From: Maribacter sp. MJ134
GTDB taxonomy: Bacteria > Bacteroidota > Bacteroidia > Flavobacteriales > Flavobacteriaceae
Assembly: GCF_003970695.1 (NCBI RefSeq)
Contig: NZ_CP034570.1
Location: forward strand, 2,790,001 to 2,854,000
DNA: 64,000 nt
Reading direction: 5' to 3'
Numbering within the stretch: the stretch's first letter is position 1; each line of letters begins with the position of its first letter. Positions 10,096-18,633 of this stretch are shown here, piece after piece. The notes beneath the pieces were generated by a model. That model searched no databases and was not told where the DNA came from. It saw only the letters and a program-made list of their open reading frames with translations. The position numbers and the translations under genes were made by a program.

Positions 10096-11118
10096 CTATT
10101 CATTTTCGAAATATTCAAAGGCGTCTATGATATCCAAGTATACTCCGTCGAAGCCAGTTGCTACAATTCGATCAAGATAGGAGTCTGTATTACCGTAAAT
10201 GATATTTTGCCAATCCTTTTCCCAGTATTTTACCTTAAAATTACCTGGCCAATTTTTGTTTTCCTTATCCAGCCACTCAGGTTGTTCTTGTTTCCAGCTT
10301 GGATTCCAGTAAAATCTGTAATCCTCTGCTTCCCCAATGGACATGTAGGCCAGTACTAATCTTTTAGAGCCATTAGCTTTTATTTTTAGACGTTCAATCA
10401 TGCTTTTGGAGTAGGGCGTGCCGTCATTAAAAAACATATCAATGAAAACAATGTCATAATCAGAATCCGAAATGGCGCTTACAACCGATTGTTTAGTGGG
10501 GTAATTTTCGTAATTCAGGAAGAATAAAAAATTATTGGCATCGTTTAAATTGATAATGTCTTTACCACTTAGTTTGTCTGTGGTCTGATTTAGTTCAGGA
10601 ATTATAGTCAAATCCCGGTCTGGAGCAGCAAATGAAACAAAATCATAAGATGAATTTTTGTGTTTGGAATCTTTAACTTTTTCCAAATCAGAACAATAAT
10701 CCGTTACAAAAATCATGTTATCTTGTTTCTGGGAAATTTCCAGATAAGAAATTAATGTTTTACTAACGGACTGATTTGTTTTAACGTTATCTTTTTTGTA
10801 CCCATAAAATAAACTCTCCTGACCGTTACCATCTATTAGTGCCAAGTAATCCTTACTGATTTTACCGTCCGGTTCTCCGTTCATAGTAACCAGTTCGATG
10901 CCATTCTGTGGAATAATTTTAAAATCAGGATTAACCTCTTTAGCATGTTTTCCAAGCCCGATCACAAAATCTCTCATCTCTTGTCTATAATCGATTCCGT
11001 TATTTGCCTGATTCACGGATTGGTCCGTTTCTTCGCCAAAAACTTCAGAAAGTTCCTGATTGTTATTACATCCTAAAACAAGTAACAACAATAAACAATT
11101 CATTTTTAGTAAACCCAT
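10096..11118 (-). CDS. GH114/TM1410-like lipoprotein
   Basis: 340 residues. Lipoprotein signal with lipobox LVLGC (Cys17); an alternative ATG lies five codons in (11103). The C-terminal two thirds show strong GH114/TM1410 features: DIVFIDMFF, the MSIGEAEDYR loop (259-268), the WNPSW and YWEKDWQ tryptophan-rich segments, and GFDGVYLDIIDAFEYF near the C terminus. It is closer to the TM1410 consensus than the second hydrolase of this operon (5984-6805). Residues about 20-200 form a more divergent, possibly degenerate first half. As the first gene of the Pel-type cluster it is probably a surface or periplasmic polygalactosaminidase acting on the same polymer. Two hydrolases of one family in one locus is unusual. 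Confidence 0.78.
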   Translation of the reverse strand: MGLLKMNCLLLLLVLGCNNNQELSEVFGEETDQSVNQANNGIDYRQEMRDFVIGLGKHAKEVNPDFKIIPQNGIELVTMNGEPDGKISKDYLALIDGNGQESLFYGYKKDNVKTNQSVSKTLISYLEISQKQDNMIFVTDYCSDLEKVKDSKHKNSSYDFVSFAAPDRDLTIIPELNQTTDKLSGKDIINLNDANNFLFFLNYENYPTKQSVVSAISDSDYDIVFIDMFFNDGTPYSKSMIERLKIKANGSKRLVLAYMSIGEAEDYRFYWNPSWKQEQPEWLDKENKNWPGNFKVKYWEKDWQNIIYGNTDSYLDRIVATGFDGVYLDIIDAFEYFENE

Positions 11119-11253
11119 TTGTTCTTCTATATTACGCTAAGGTAAAGTAATTCCTCAAAATCTTCAATATACATTTTTCATTCTGAGTGATGTCTAACAC
11201 TATTACCACGTTCGAATAGCCCCTCGGTCTAATTGTAAATAGATCTCTTGTCC

Positions 11254-11278
11254 TTAAAACTAAACATCCTAGTTTTAA
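11254..11278. promoter_or_regulatory. Inverted repeat upstream of the Pel-type operon
   Basis: Perfect 9-bp arms TTAAAACTA / TAGTTTTAA with a 7-bp spacer. It lies 136 bp upstream of the first pel-cluster gene and 91 bp beyond the stop of the NTF2-like gene. No T run follows on the minus strand, so an operator is more likely than a terminator. The binding protein is unknown. Confidence 0.4.
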
Positions 11279-11368
11279 ACGTAGATTAAAAAAGTATTTT
11301 TAAAGAACTGTGCCTAATATGACTTGCATTTAAAGATAAGGATGGGGTGCTCCTATAAGTATCCCCCC

Positions 11369-11878
11369 CTAAAATTCTAAGGGCTCTTGTTTTTGGAAAT
11401 CTTCCTGGGAGATGTTATTACCATTAATATGTGCAGTATCCCAATCTTGGGTAATTTTCCAATGCCCATCAATCTTTTTAATGACTATATGAAACTGTCC
11501 GTAATTATAGCTAGGTTCTTTTCCCGTATAGGTGGTTCCTATTCTGTAAAAACCAACTTCATATGACGTTGTTTCATTGGTGTGTCTGCTATCAAACCAA
11601 AAATCTAGCGTTATACTGGCTCCATCCTCCCTGTTTTTATCAAAACGTTTTATATTGGCAGACTTAAAACTATTATTGGTATCTATTCCATTTGGTGTAA
11701 CCCGCAATACCTCTTTCGCATAAGTTCTGTTTAAAGCTTCACCATCCAAAGATTCAAAAGCCGTTTGAAAAGGTCTCCAAACGCTGGTATCTATTTCTCT
11801 CTGAATATTCAAGACTTCGATTTGTGCACCCACAGTGGCGGATGAAAGCATAATCGCCATGGCTATAATATATCTCAT
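11369..11878 (-). CDS. Secreted NTF2-like (SnoaL/DUF4440-type) protein
   Basis: 169 residues. Signal peptide (about 1-18, ending VGAQ). The rest has the cone-shaped NTF2-like pattern: a helix with VWRPFQTAFESLDGEALNRTY, then strands ending in FHIVIKKIDGHWKITQDW, the usual last strand of DUF4440-like domains. Such proteins bind small ligands or are enzymes of varied function; the substrate cannot be told. It follows the ZIP transporter by 21 bp on the same strand and so may be the last gene of the repressor-transporter operon. It could be a periplasmic accessory of metal handling, but no metal motif is evident. Confidence 0.7.
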   Translation of the reverse strand: MRYIIAMAIMLSSATVGAQIEVLNIQREIDTSVWRPFQTAFESLDGEALNRTYAKEVLRVTPNGIDTNNSFKSANIKRFDKNREDGASITLDFWFDSRHTNETTSYEVGFYRIGTTYTGKEPSYNYGQFHIVIKKIDGHWKITQDWDTAHINGNNISQEDFQKQEPLEF

Positions 11879-11899
11879 AAAATTTATTTTAAATAAGTA

Positions 11900-12721
11900 T
11901 TATCCTAATCCCACATCTAAGGTCATCATCACTATAAATCCTCCAATAAAGCCTAACACGGCCACATCGGAATGTTTATCTTGCTGTGTTTCGGGAATTA
12001 CTTCTTCCACTACCACGAAAATCATCGCTCCTGCAGCGAACGAAAGTGCATATGGTAATATAGGTTGAAAGGTCAATACTGCCCAGGCACCTATAACCGC
12101 TGCTATTGGTTCTACTATAGCGGAAGCTTGACCGTACATAAAGCTTCTCCTTCTGGTCAATCCTTGTCGGCGCAAAGGCATCGCAACTGCAAAACCTTCT
12201 GGGAAATTCTGAAGACCAATACCCAATGCCAAAGCCACGGCACCACCTATACTTGCTCCGTCAAAGCCGGCCGCTACCCCACCAAAGAGAACCCCTACCG
12301 CCAAACCCTCCGGAATATTATGTAAGGTAATAGCAAGTGTCAATAGGGTGGTTCTGTGCCACGGTGTCTTAACACCCTCTGCTTCACTTTCTTTAAAGTT
12401 CAAATGCAAGTGGGGTAATACTTTGTCCAATCCAAACAAGAATAATGCTCCAAGGGCAAAGCCAACAGCAGCCGGTATTACTTTTATAAACCCTTCACCA
12501 GGGCTCATTTCAATTCCCGGAGCCAAAAGACTCCAGAAACTAGCGGCTACCATGACACCTCCTGTAAAACCCAGCATACCATCCATGACAGCTCTATTGG
12601 GATTTTTGAATAAAAAAACCAGGCTGGCACCAAGAGCGGTCAATCCCCACGTAAAAAGGGTTGCATAGAATGCCGCCAAAATTGGGTTGATAGATTCAAA
12701 ATAGTTAATTACCTGTTCCAT
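11900..12721 (-). CDS. ZIP-family (GufA-like) divalent metal transporter
   Basis: 273 residues with eight hydrophobic segments. The two ZIP metal-site motifs are present: HNIPEG at 134-139 and QNFPEG at 171-176, plus a VVVEEVIPE segment with E239-E240. A histidine/acid-rich loop (HLHLNFKESEAEG) lies before the fourth segment. ZIP proteins import zinc, manganese or iron into the cytoplasm. The gene follows a DtxR-family repressor by only 11 bp, which suggests the repressor controls the transporter in response to the metal carried. Manganese or iron is more likely than zinc because of the DtxR partner; this is inference. Confidence 0.88.
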   Translation of the reverse strand: MEQVINYFESINPILAAFYATLFTWGLTALGASLVFLFKNPNRAVMDGMLGFTGGVMVAASFWSLLAPGIEMSPGEGFIKVIPAAVGFALGALFLFGLDKVLPHLHLNFKESEAEGVKTPWHRTTLLTLAITLHNIPEGLAVGVLFGGVAAGFDGASIGGAVALALGIGLQNFPEGFAVAMPLRRQGLTRRRSFMYGQASAIVEPIAAVIGAWAVLTFQPILPYALSFAAGAMIFVVVEEVIPETQQDKHSDVAVLGFIGGFIVMMTLDVGLG

Positions 12722-12732
12722 AAAATCTTGCG

Positions 12733-13407
12733 CTAATTTTTATTCAACTCTTGTTCCACTATCTCTAAAAATAGATTGGAGGCAATTTGAGCGGAAATAC
12801 GTAGTTTTTGTTCAGAAGTTTCTAATTGTACCGACCCATCGAATTCCTCTTTGTCCAATATTTTCAGGGTATCGCCCAGAGCAATCTTATTTTTATCCAA
12901 AAATTTTAAAAAGGCCGCTGAAGAGTCGTTTACACCAACACAGATGCCCTTACTGCCAATAGGAAGTTCACTTATCAGCTTTTTTACCGATTTGGTAAAC
13001 CTTCCGTCCTTCGAGGGAATAGGATCTCCGTGGGGGTCAACTTTTGGGCTTCCCAAATAGCCTTCCAATTTATCAATGAGCTGTTCACTTTTTATATGTT
13101 CTAGCTGCTCCGCTACCTCATGTACCTCATCCCAGGCAAAATCTAGTTTTTCTACTAAGAAGACTTCCCACAAACGATGTTTCCTAATAATGGACAATGC
13201 TGATAACCGTCCTCGTTCGGTTAAGGATACGCCTTTATATTTTTTATAGAAAATAAGGTCTTTATCAGATAGCTTTTTGATCATATCTGTTACCGAAGAA
13301 GGTTTGGTATCCATTTGCTTGGCTATTGCGTTAGTAGAAATCGCAATTTGCTCGCCTTTACTAAGGTGATAAATTCCTTTGATATAGTCTTCCTCAGAGA
13401 GTGTCAT
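12733..13407 (-). CDS. DtxR/MntR-family metal-dependent repressor
   Basis: 224 residues. N-terminal winged helix (about 1-62: EEDYIKGIYHLS, TNAIAKQMDTKPSSVTDMIKKL), then the dimerisation and metal-binding domain (EVHEVAEQLEHI and the family signature DPHGDPIP), then a C-terminal SH3/FeoA-like domain (about 145-224). The last domain makes it of the longer DtxR/IdeR-like type. With bound metal it would repress the downstream ZIP gene and perhaps the divergent TonB receptor. A TTTAG-N6-CTAAA inverted repeat lies in the 101-bp divergent promoter region. Confidence 0.88.
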   Translation of the reverse strand: MTLSEEDYIKGIYHLSKGEQIAISTNAIAKQMDTKPSSVTDMIKKLSDKDLIFYKKYKGVSLTERGRLSALSIIRKHRLWEVFLVEKLDFAWDEVHEVAEQLEHIKSEQLIDKLEGYLGSPKVDPHGDPIPSKDGRFTKSVKKLISELPIGSKGICVGVNDSSAAFLKFLDKNKIALGDTLKILDKEEFDGSVQLETSEQKLRISAQIASNLFLEIVEQELNKN

Positions 13408-13458
13408 TCACAAATTAAAATATATGCTAAAATACATTTTTATATATAAAAACAAATT

Positions 13459-13474
13459 TTTAGTTTTGTCTAAA
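13459..13474. promoter_or_regulatory. Putative DtxR-family operator
   Basis: Inverted repeat TTTAG-TTTTGT-CTAAA in the divergent region between the DtxR-type repressor (minus) and the TonB receptor (plus). The half-site resembles the TTAG core of known DtxR/MntR boxes. Binding is inferred from position and symmetry. Confidence 0.4.
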
Positions 13475-13508
13475 TTAATATTTTGATTTATTTAAATATT
13501 ATTCAAGG

Positions 13509-15776
13509 GTGTTCAAAAAACTATATCTTTATTTTTCTCTTTTATTTCTGTTCTCTTTTTTTTGTAATGCACAGAGAGGAAGCATTTTAGGGACTATTTC
13601 CTCCGAGGGAGCACCCGTACCATATGCCAACATTTATTTAAAAAATACCCAGACGGGAACTACATCTGACGAGAATGGTACGTATCGATTAAATAATCTT
13701 GAGAGCGGAACACAAAGAATTATCGTTTCGGTACTGGGTTATCATACTTTTAGCACCAATATCGAACTGAACAAAGGACAAACTAGACTTTTAGATATTG
13801 AACTTGTTCCATCTATGGAAGCATTGGATGAAATGGTCGTAACCGGAACTTTAAAAGCGGTACGACGTTCAGAGAGTCCGGTCCCCGTAGAAGTATACAG
13901 CCCTACATTCTTGAAAAAAAATCCTACCGCAAGTATTTTTGAAGCCTTACAGAATGTGAACGGCGTGCGACCACAGATTAATTGTAACGTTTGTAACACA
14001 GGTGATATACATATTAATGGCCTAGAAGGTCCATACACCTTGGTTTTAATCGATGGCATGCCAATTGTCAGCGGCCTGGGCACGGTCTACGGCCTAACAG
14101 GAATACCAAATTCGCTCATAGATCAGATTGAAATTGTTAAGGGTCCCGCCTCCAGTTTATATGGAAGCGAAGCCGTAGGTGGACTCATTAATATCATTAC
14201 CAAGAATTCCTTGGAAGCTCCGGATTTTTTTGCCGATGCTTTCGCCACGGGCTGGGGTGAATACAACTTGGATGTTGGCGCCAAAATAGCGCTAGGACAA
14301 AAGACGGATATGTTACTGGGAGTAAACTATTTCAACTATGATGAAATCATAGATAATAACGGGGATAATTTTACTGACCTCACCCTACAGGACCGTATTT
14401 CTATCTTTCAAAAGTGGAACTTTGAGCGGAGTAAGTCCAGAATTCTCTCCTTAGCCGGTCGCTTCTTCTATGAAGATAGATGGGGAGGTGAGCTCCAATG
14501 GACTCCCGCATTTAGAGGAGGAAATGAAGTTTATGGGGAAAGTATTTATACCCGCCGATGGGAAATCATTGGAAAATATCAACTACCCGTAGACGAAAAA
14601 GTAATGCTTTCTTTCTCGTACAACGACCATAATCAAAACTCGGTTTACGGAGATCTTTCTTATTTGGCAGACCAAAGGATTGGTTTTACACAGCTCACTT
14701 GGGATAAAATGTGGGGTAATCATGATGTATTATTCGGTTCTGCACTGCGCTATAACTACTACGACGACAATACAACGGCTACCATTGAGCCAGATGAAAT
14801 AGTTATTCCTAGTCTGTTCGTACAAGATGAAATAGCCTTCTCCAAGAAGCATTCTCTTTTATTGGGTATGCGCTATGATTACGACAAAAGACACGGTAAC
14901 ATTTTTACCCCCAGAACCGCTTACAGATGGAAAATAACCGATAACGACATTCTCCGGTTTAATGCAGGAACAGGTTTTAGGGTCGTAAATCTTTTTACGG
15001 AAGATCATGCAGCATTGACCGGGGCAAGGGAAGTGGTGGTAACGGAAGAACTAAATCCGGAGCGTTCGTTCAACTTTAACCTAAATTATCTTAAAAAGAT
15101 ATACGGTGATAACGGTACGTTTATAAGTTTGGATGCCTCCGCCTTTTATACCAACTTTAGCAATGCAATACTACCTGATTATGATACCAACCCCGATCAG
15201 ATTATTTATGATAATTTAGATGGAAAATCGGTTTCTCAAGGAGTTAGTGCCAATATTGATATTGTCTTCCCAAATGGATTCAAATTTTTACTTGGGGCTA
15301 CCTTTCAAGATGTTGCCCAGACTGAAAGCGGAGTTAAAGAAAGGCAAATCTTGACAGAGAGTTATACTGCAACTTGGAATATTGGTTACACGTTTAGAAA
15401 CCTTGACCTGAGTATAGATTACACAGGAAATCTTTATGGTCCTATGAGACTACCCGTTTTAGGGGATACCGACCCCCGAAGAGACTTTTCACCCGTTTGG
15501 AGTATCCAAAACATACAGTTCACCTATAAAGGTTTAGCGGACTTTGAATTTTACGGAGGTATTAAAAATCTTTTGGACTGGACCCCAAACAGAGGCAATC
15601 CCTTCATTATAGCCAGAGCAAACGACCCTTTTGATAAGGAAGTGACTTTTGATTCCAACGGCAACCCCCTCGCCACACCTAATAATCCAAATGCCCTTAC
15701 GTTTGATCCCTCCTATGTTTATGGTCCAAACCAAGGTATTCGCGGTTTTTTTGGTATGCGTTACAGAATAAATTGA
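13509..15776 (+). CDS. TonB-dependent outer-membrane receptor, probably for metal or a metal chelate
   Basis: 755 residues from a GTG start, chosen because the signal peptide (about 1-21, ending CNAQ) begins there and no ATG precedes it. Order of domains: carboxypeptidase-regulatory-like domain (about 24-100), TonB box near LDEMVVTG (106-113), plug (about 120-230, ending in the LYGSEAVGGLINIITK signature), then a 22-strand type barrel ending GMRYRIN. The plug carries a CNVC pair at Cys159 and Cys162 just before GDIHINGLEGPY, a possible metal or disulfide site. It is divergent from the DtxR-type repressor gene, so it probably imports manganese, iron or zinc in some form. The substrate is inferred from this context. 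Confidence 0.85.
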   Translation: MFKKLYLYFSLLFLFSFFCNAQRGSILGTISSEGAPVPYANIYLKNTQTGTTSDENGTYRLNNLESGTQRIIVSVLGYHTFSTNIELNKGQTRLLDIELVPSMEALDEMVVTGTLKAVRRSESPVPVEVYSPTFLKKNPTASIFEALQNVNGVRPQINCNVCNTGDIHINGLEGPYTLVLIDGMPIVSGLGTVYGLTGIPNSLIDQIEIVKGPASSLYGSEAVGGLINIITKNSLEAPDFFADAFATGWGEYNLDVGAKIALGQKTDMLLGVNYFNYDEIIDNNGDNFTDLTLQDRISIFQKWNFERSKSRILSLAGRFFYEDRWGGELQWTPAFRGGNEVYGESIYTRRWEIIGKYQLPVDEKVMLSFSYNDHNQNSVYGDLSYLADQRIGFTQLTWDKMWGNHDVLFGSALRYNYYDDNTTATIEPDEIVIPSLFVQDEIAFSKKHSLLLGMRYDYDKRHGNIFTPRTAYRWKITDNDILRFNAGTGFRVVNLFTEDHAALTGAREVVVTEELNPERSFNFNLNYLKKIYGDNGTFISLDASAFYTNFSNAILPDYDTNPDQIIYDNLDGKSVSQGVSANIDIVFPNGFKFLLGATFQDVAQTESGVKERQILTESYTATWNIGYTFRNLDLSIDYTGNLYGPMRLPVLGDTDPRRDFSPVWSIQNIQFTYKGLADFEFYGGIKNLLDWTPNRGNPFIIARANDPFDKEVTFDSNGNPLATPNNPNALTFDPSYVYGPNQGIRGFFGMRYRIN

Positions 15777-15829
15777 ATAACCTATTCTTATTTTAAATAC
15801 AACCGGCTATTAATTGTTATTTTTGATTG

Positions 15830-16978
15830 ATGCCCAAATTACAATACGATTACATCATTATAGGAGCGGGAGCAGCAGGTCTTATGCTTGCGGACGCTAT
15901 GGGGAAAGATGCCTTTTTTGAAACAAAATCCATTCTATTGCTAGATAAAGAAACCAAGGAAACCAATGATCGTACATGGTGTTTTTGGGAAAAAGGAGAA
16001 GGTACATTCGACGCTATTGTCTATAAGAAATGGGACCATATTTTTTTCGCAGGAAAGGGTTTTTCCAAGCGGTATGATATAGCTCCGTACACTTATAAAA
16101 TGGTCCGTGGTATAGATTTCTATTCCGCCTATTTAGCCCGCATAAGAAGCTATCCCAACATTACCTTCAAGACTGAAAGCGTTACCAATATAGAGGAGCA
16201 AAAAGAAGAGGTGCACGTACACACCTCGGCAGAAACCTATTCGACCAAGGAAGTATTAAATAGCATTTTCGACTATGAAATGGCGACCCAGCAGAATAAA
16301 TACCCTGTACTTCAACAGCATTTTATAGGATGGGTGGTAAAGACTAAAAAACCAATTTTTGACGCTAGTCAAGCCACCTATATGGATTTCTCCATAGCAC
16401 AGAAAGGGAATACTAGGTTTATGTACATACTACCCTACAGTGATGACACGGCACTTATTGAATACACTTTGTTCTCTGATAAGCTTCTTCCAAAAGAAGA
16501 ATACGAAAAGGCCATAAAGGAGTACCTACATAACAATCTAGATTGCTCAGTGTACGAAATATTGGAAAAAGAACAAGGGAGCATACCCATGACATGTTAT
16601 GATTTTAAGGAACACCACACTGATAAAATTCGGTTCATCGGTACCGCTGGCGGATGGGCCAAACCTAGTACTGGCTATACCTTTATGAGTACCTCAAAAA
16701 AAATTCCACAACTTATAACCTTCTTAAAAACGGGCAGGCCGTTAAAGGAATTAGATTTTAAGAATCGTTTTTGGTATTACGACCTACTTCTTCTAGACGT
16801 ACTTCATAACAAAAATGAAAACGGACATTTAATATTCCAAAAACTCTTTAAGGAAAGGAATCCTCAATTGATCTTTAAATTCTTAGACGAAGATACTAGC
16901 GTCATGGAAGACATCTACTACATTTTAGGTTGTCCTAAAATACCATTTACGACCGCTTTGATAAAACGCTTATTCTAA
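15830..16978 (+). CDS. crtY: Lycopene cyclase (CrtY-type)
   Basis: 382 residues from the ATG at 15830; a TTG one codon earlier also reads open but is less likely. An N-terminal FAD/NAD motif YIIIGAGAAGLMLA is followed by the lycopene-cyclase marks DRTWCFWEK (near 50), YMDFSIAQ and the GTAGGWAKPSTGYTF segment. The enzyme closes the ends of lycopene to beta-carotene, an early step toward zeaxanthin-type pigments of flavobacteria; it acts at the membrane. The stop overlaps the stop of a convergent polyprenyl diphosphate synthase gene by 4 bp, another gene of the same pathway. Confidence 0.92.
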   Translation: MPKLQYDYIIIGAGAAGLMLADAMGKDAFFETKSILLLDKETKETNDRTWCFWEKGEGTFDAIVYKKWDHIFFAGKGFSKRYDIAPYTYKMVRGIDFYSAYLARIRSYPNITFKTESVTNIEEQKEEVHVHTSAETYSTKEVLNSIFDYEMATQQNKYPVLQQHFIGWVVKTKKPIFDASQATYMDFSIAQKGNTRFMYILPYSDDTALIEYTLFSDKLLPKEEYEKAIKEYLHNNLDCSVYEILEKEQGSIPMTCYDFKEHHTDKIRFIGTAGGWAKPSTGYTFMSTSKKIPQLITFLKTGRPLKELDFKNRFWYYDLLLLDVLHNKNENGHLIFQKLFKERNPQLIFKFLDEDTSVMEDIYYILGCPKIPFTTALIKRLF

Positions 16979-17949
16979 ACAGTTCTTCGCATAAGATTCT
17001 CACCAAAAGCTCTGAGAATATCCTTTTTTTCCTGTGCTAACTCTAAACTCTCTAATACCGCAAAAGCTTTTTTGCTATAGCTTACGATAGCGTCTTGGGT
17101 AGCAGTGGCTGCTCCACTTTCGCTGAAAATTGTTCTAACCGCTTTTACTTTACTGTCCGTTTCTTTGGGTTGTATGGAATAGAGGTCCATAAGTTGTTTT
17201 CGGTTACTTACGGTGCCTGCCTCCATTGCCTTGATAAAGAGATAGGTCTTTTTGTTTTCTATAATATCTCCCCCAACTTGTTTCCCAAAGGTTAAAGGGT
17301 CGCCGTACACATCCAAATAATCATCCTGTAATTGAAAAGCAATCCCTAGATTCAAACCAAAAGCATATAGTTCTTCTTGAGACTTTTCTGAGGCTTCGGC
17401 AACAATAGCTCCCATTTTCATGGCAGCCGCTACTAAAACAGCAGTTTTGTATTCTATCATCTTAAGATACTCTTCAAGGGTAACATCTTCCCTGGTTTCA
17501 AAATCAACATCATACTGTTGGCCTTCACAAACTTCTAAAGCTGTTTTACTGAATAACTTTGCTAAATCTTTGAAAATATGAACTTCATAATTTTCAAATA
17601 ATTGATACGCCATGATTAGCATAGCATCTCCGGATAAAATGCCCGTATTTGTGTCCCATTTTTCATGAACCGTGGGTTTACCACGTCTTTTGGGGGCATC
17701 ATCCATAATATCATCATGTACCAATGAAAAATTATGGAACACTTCAATAGCCAATGCAGCGTCCAAAGCATCGGTATGATCCTTTTCAAAGAGCTGTGCG
17801 GACAATAAAACCAATACCGGTCTAAGGCGTTTACCACCTAATTGTAATATATAGGTGATAGGTGCATATAGGTTTTTTGGCTCCTTTGTCTCCGTTTTGG
17901 ATTCCAAATAAGAGATAAAATCGTTACGATACTTTTCTATGGAGAGCAT
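16975..17949 (-). CDS. Polyprenyl (farnesyl/geranylgeranyl) diphosphate synthase
   Basis: 324 residues, usual length for the family. First aspartate-rich motif DDIMDD (79-84) preceded by LVH and followed by KRRGKPTVH; second motif DDYLD (209-213) in FQLQDDYLDVYGD; GGKRLRP near 38-44 for binding isopentenyl diphosphate. It condenses isopentenyl diphosphate onto allylic diphosphates to give C15-C20 chains. Chain length cannot be set from sequence by eye; the position beside lycopene cyclase favours a geranylgeranyl-type product for carotenoids. Confidence 0.92.
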   Translation of the reverse strand: MLSIEKYRNDFISYLESKTETKEPKNLYAPITYILQLGGKRLRPVLVLLSAQLFEKDHTDALDAALAIEVFHNFSLVHDDIMDDAPKRRGKPTVHEKWDTNTGILSGDAMLIMAYQLFENYEVHIFKDLAKLFSKTALEVCEGQQYDVDFETREDVTLEEYLKMIEYKTAVLVAAAMKMGAIVAEASEKSQEELYAFGLNLGIAFQLQDDYLDVYGDPLTFGKQVGGDIIENKKTYLFIKAMEAGTVSNRKQLMDLYSIQPKETDSKVKAVRTIFSESGAATATQDAIVSYSKKAFAVLESLELAQEKKDILRAFGENLMRRTV

Positions 17950-18091
17950 AGTCGAATTTTTTTCAAAAATACATCCATTGTTACAAATAGTTCATATAAC
18001 CGTCAAATGATATAAAGAAAATAGATAGAAAAAATGCAATAGATTTTTAATTCGTCGTCTTTACTAATAAGGATCGCTTTAAAAACCGTCA

Positions 18092-18622
18092 ATGGTTTCT
18101 GAGAAACAAGATAATAACAACCTGAATGATTTTTTTAGAGACGAATACCAGTCTTTAAAAAGATATGTGCGCTCTAAAATTGAGCACACTACGGAAAGTG
18201 ATGCTGAAGATATCATACAAGACGTGGCTTTAAGAATTTTTTCAAGACCACCCAATGCGATTCCTATTAAAAATGTGGGAGGGTTTGTATACAACGCCGT
18301 TAAAAATAGGATTATTGACATTATGCGAACTAAAAAAGAAAGCATTAACGATGAGAAAGACATTGAGCGACTTTGGACGGATTTCACCGCAATGTTCTAT
18401 GAAGGCCCAACGATGGCATATTCAGAGCGGTTAAGGGAAAAGTTGAAGCAAGCGATAACAGCCTTAAAACCGCCTTACAGAGATATTATACTGGCGGTTG
18501 ATTTTGAAGGGTATACCTACAGAGAAATTTCAGAAGAGACAGGAATTCCTCAAGGAACACTGATGTCTAGAAGACACAGGGCAATAGCATTATTAGTAAA
18601 ACATTTAGAAATGAAACAATAA
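18092..18622 (+). CDS. ECF-type RNA polymerase sigma factor
   Basis: 176 residues. Region 2 (about 14-80) contains the ESDAEDIIQDVALRIF helix and the NAVKNRIIDIMR segment; region 4 (about 125-175) contains a helix-turn-helix in YREISEETGIPQGTLMSRRHRAI. The short linker and lack of region 3 place it with extracytoplasmic-function sigma factors. It directs RNA polymerase to a small set of promoters. The next gene, 11 bp downstream, encodes a small membrane protein that might tune it. Confidence 0.9.
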   Translation: MVSEKQDNNNLNDFFRDEYQSLKRYVRSKIEHTTESDAEDIIQDVALRIFSRPPNAIPIKNVGGFVYNAVKNRIIDIMRTKKESINDEKDIERLWTDFTAMFYEGPTMAYSERLREKLKQAITALKPPYRDIILAVDFEGYTYREISEETGIPQGTLMSRRHRAIALLVKHLEMKQ

Positions 18623-18633
18623 AAAAATAAGAT

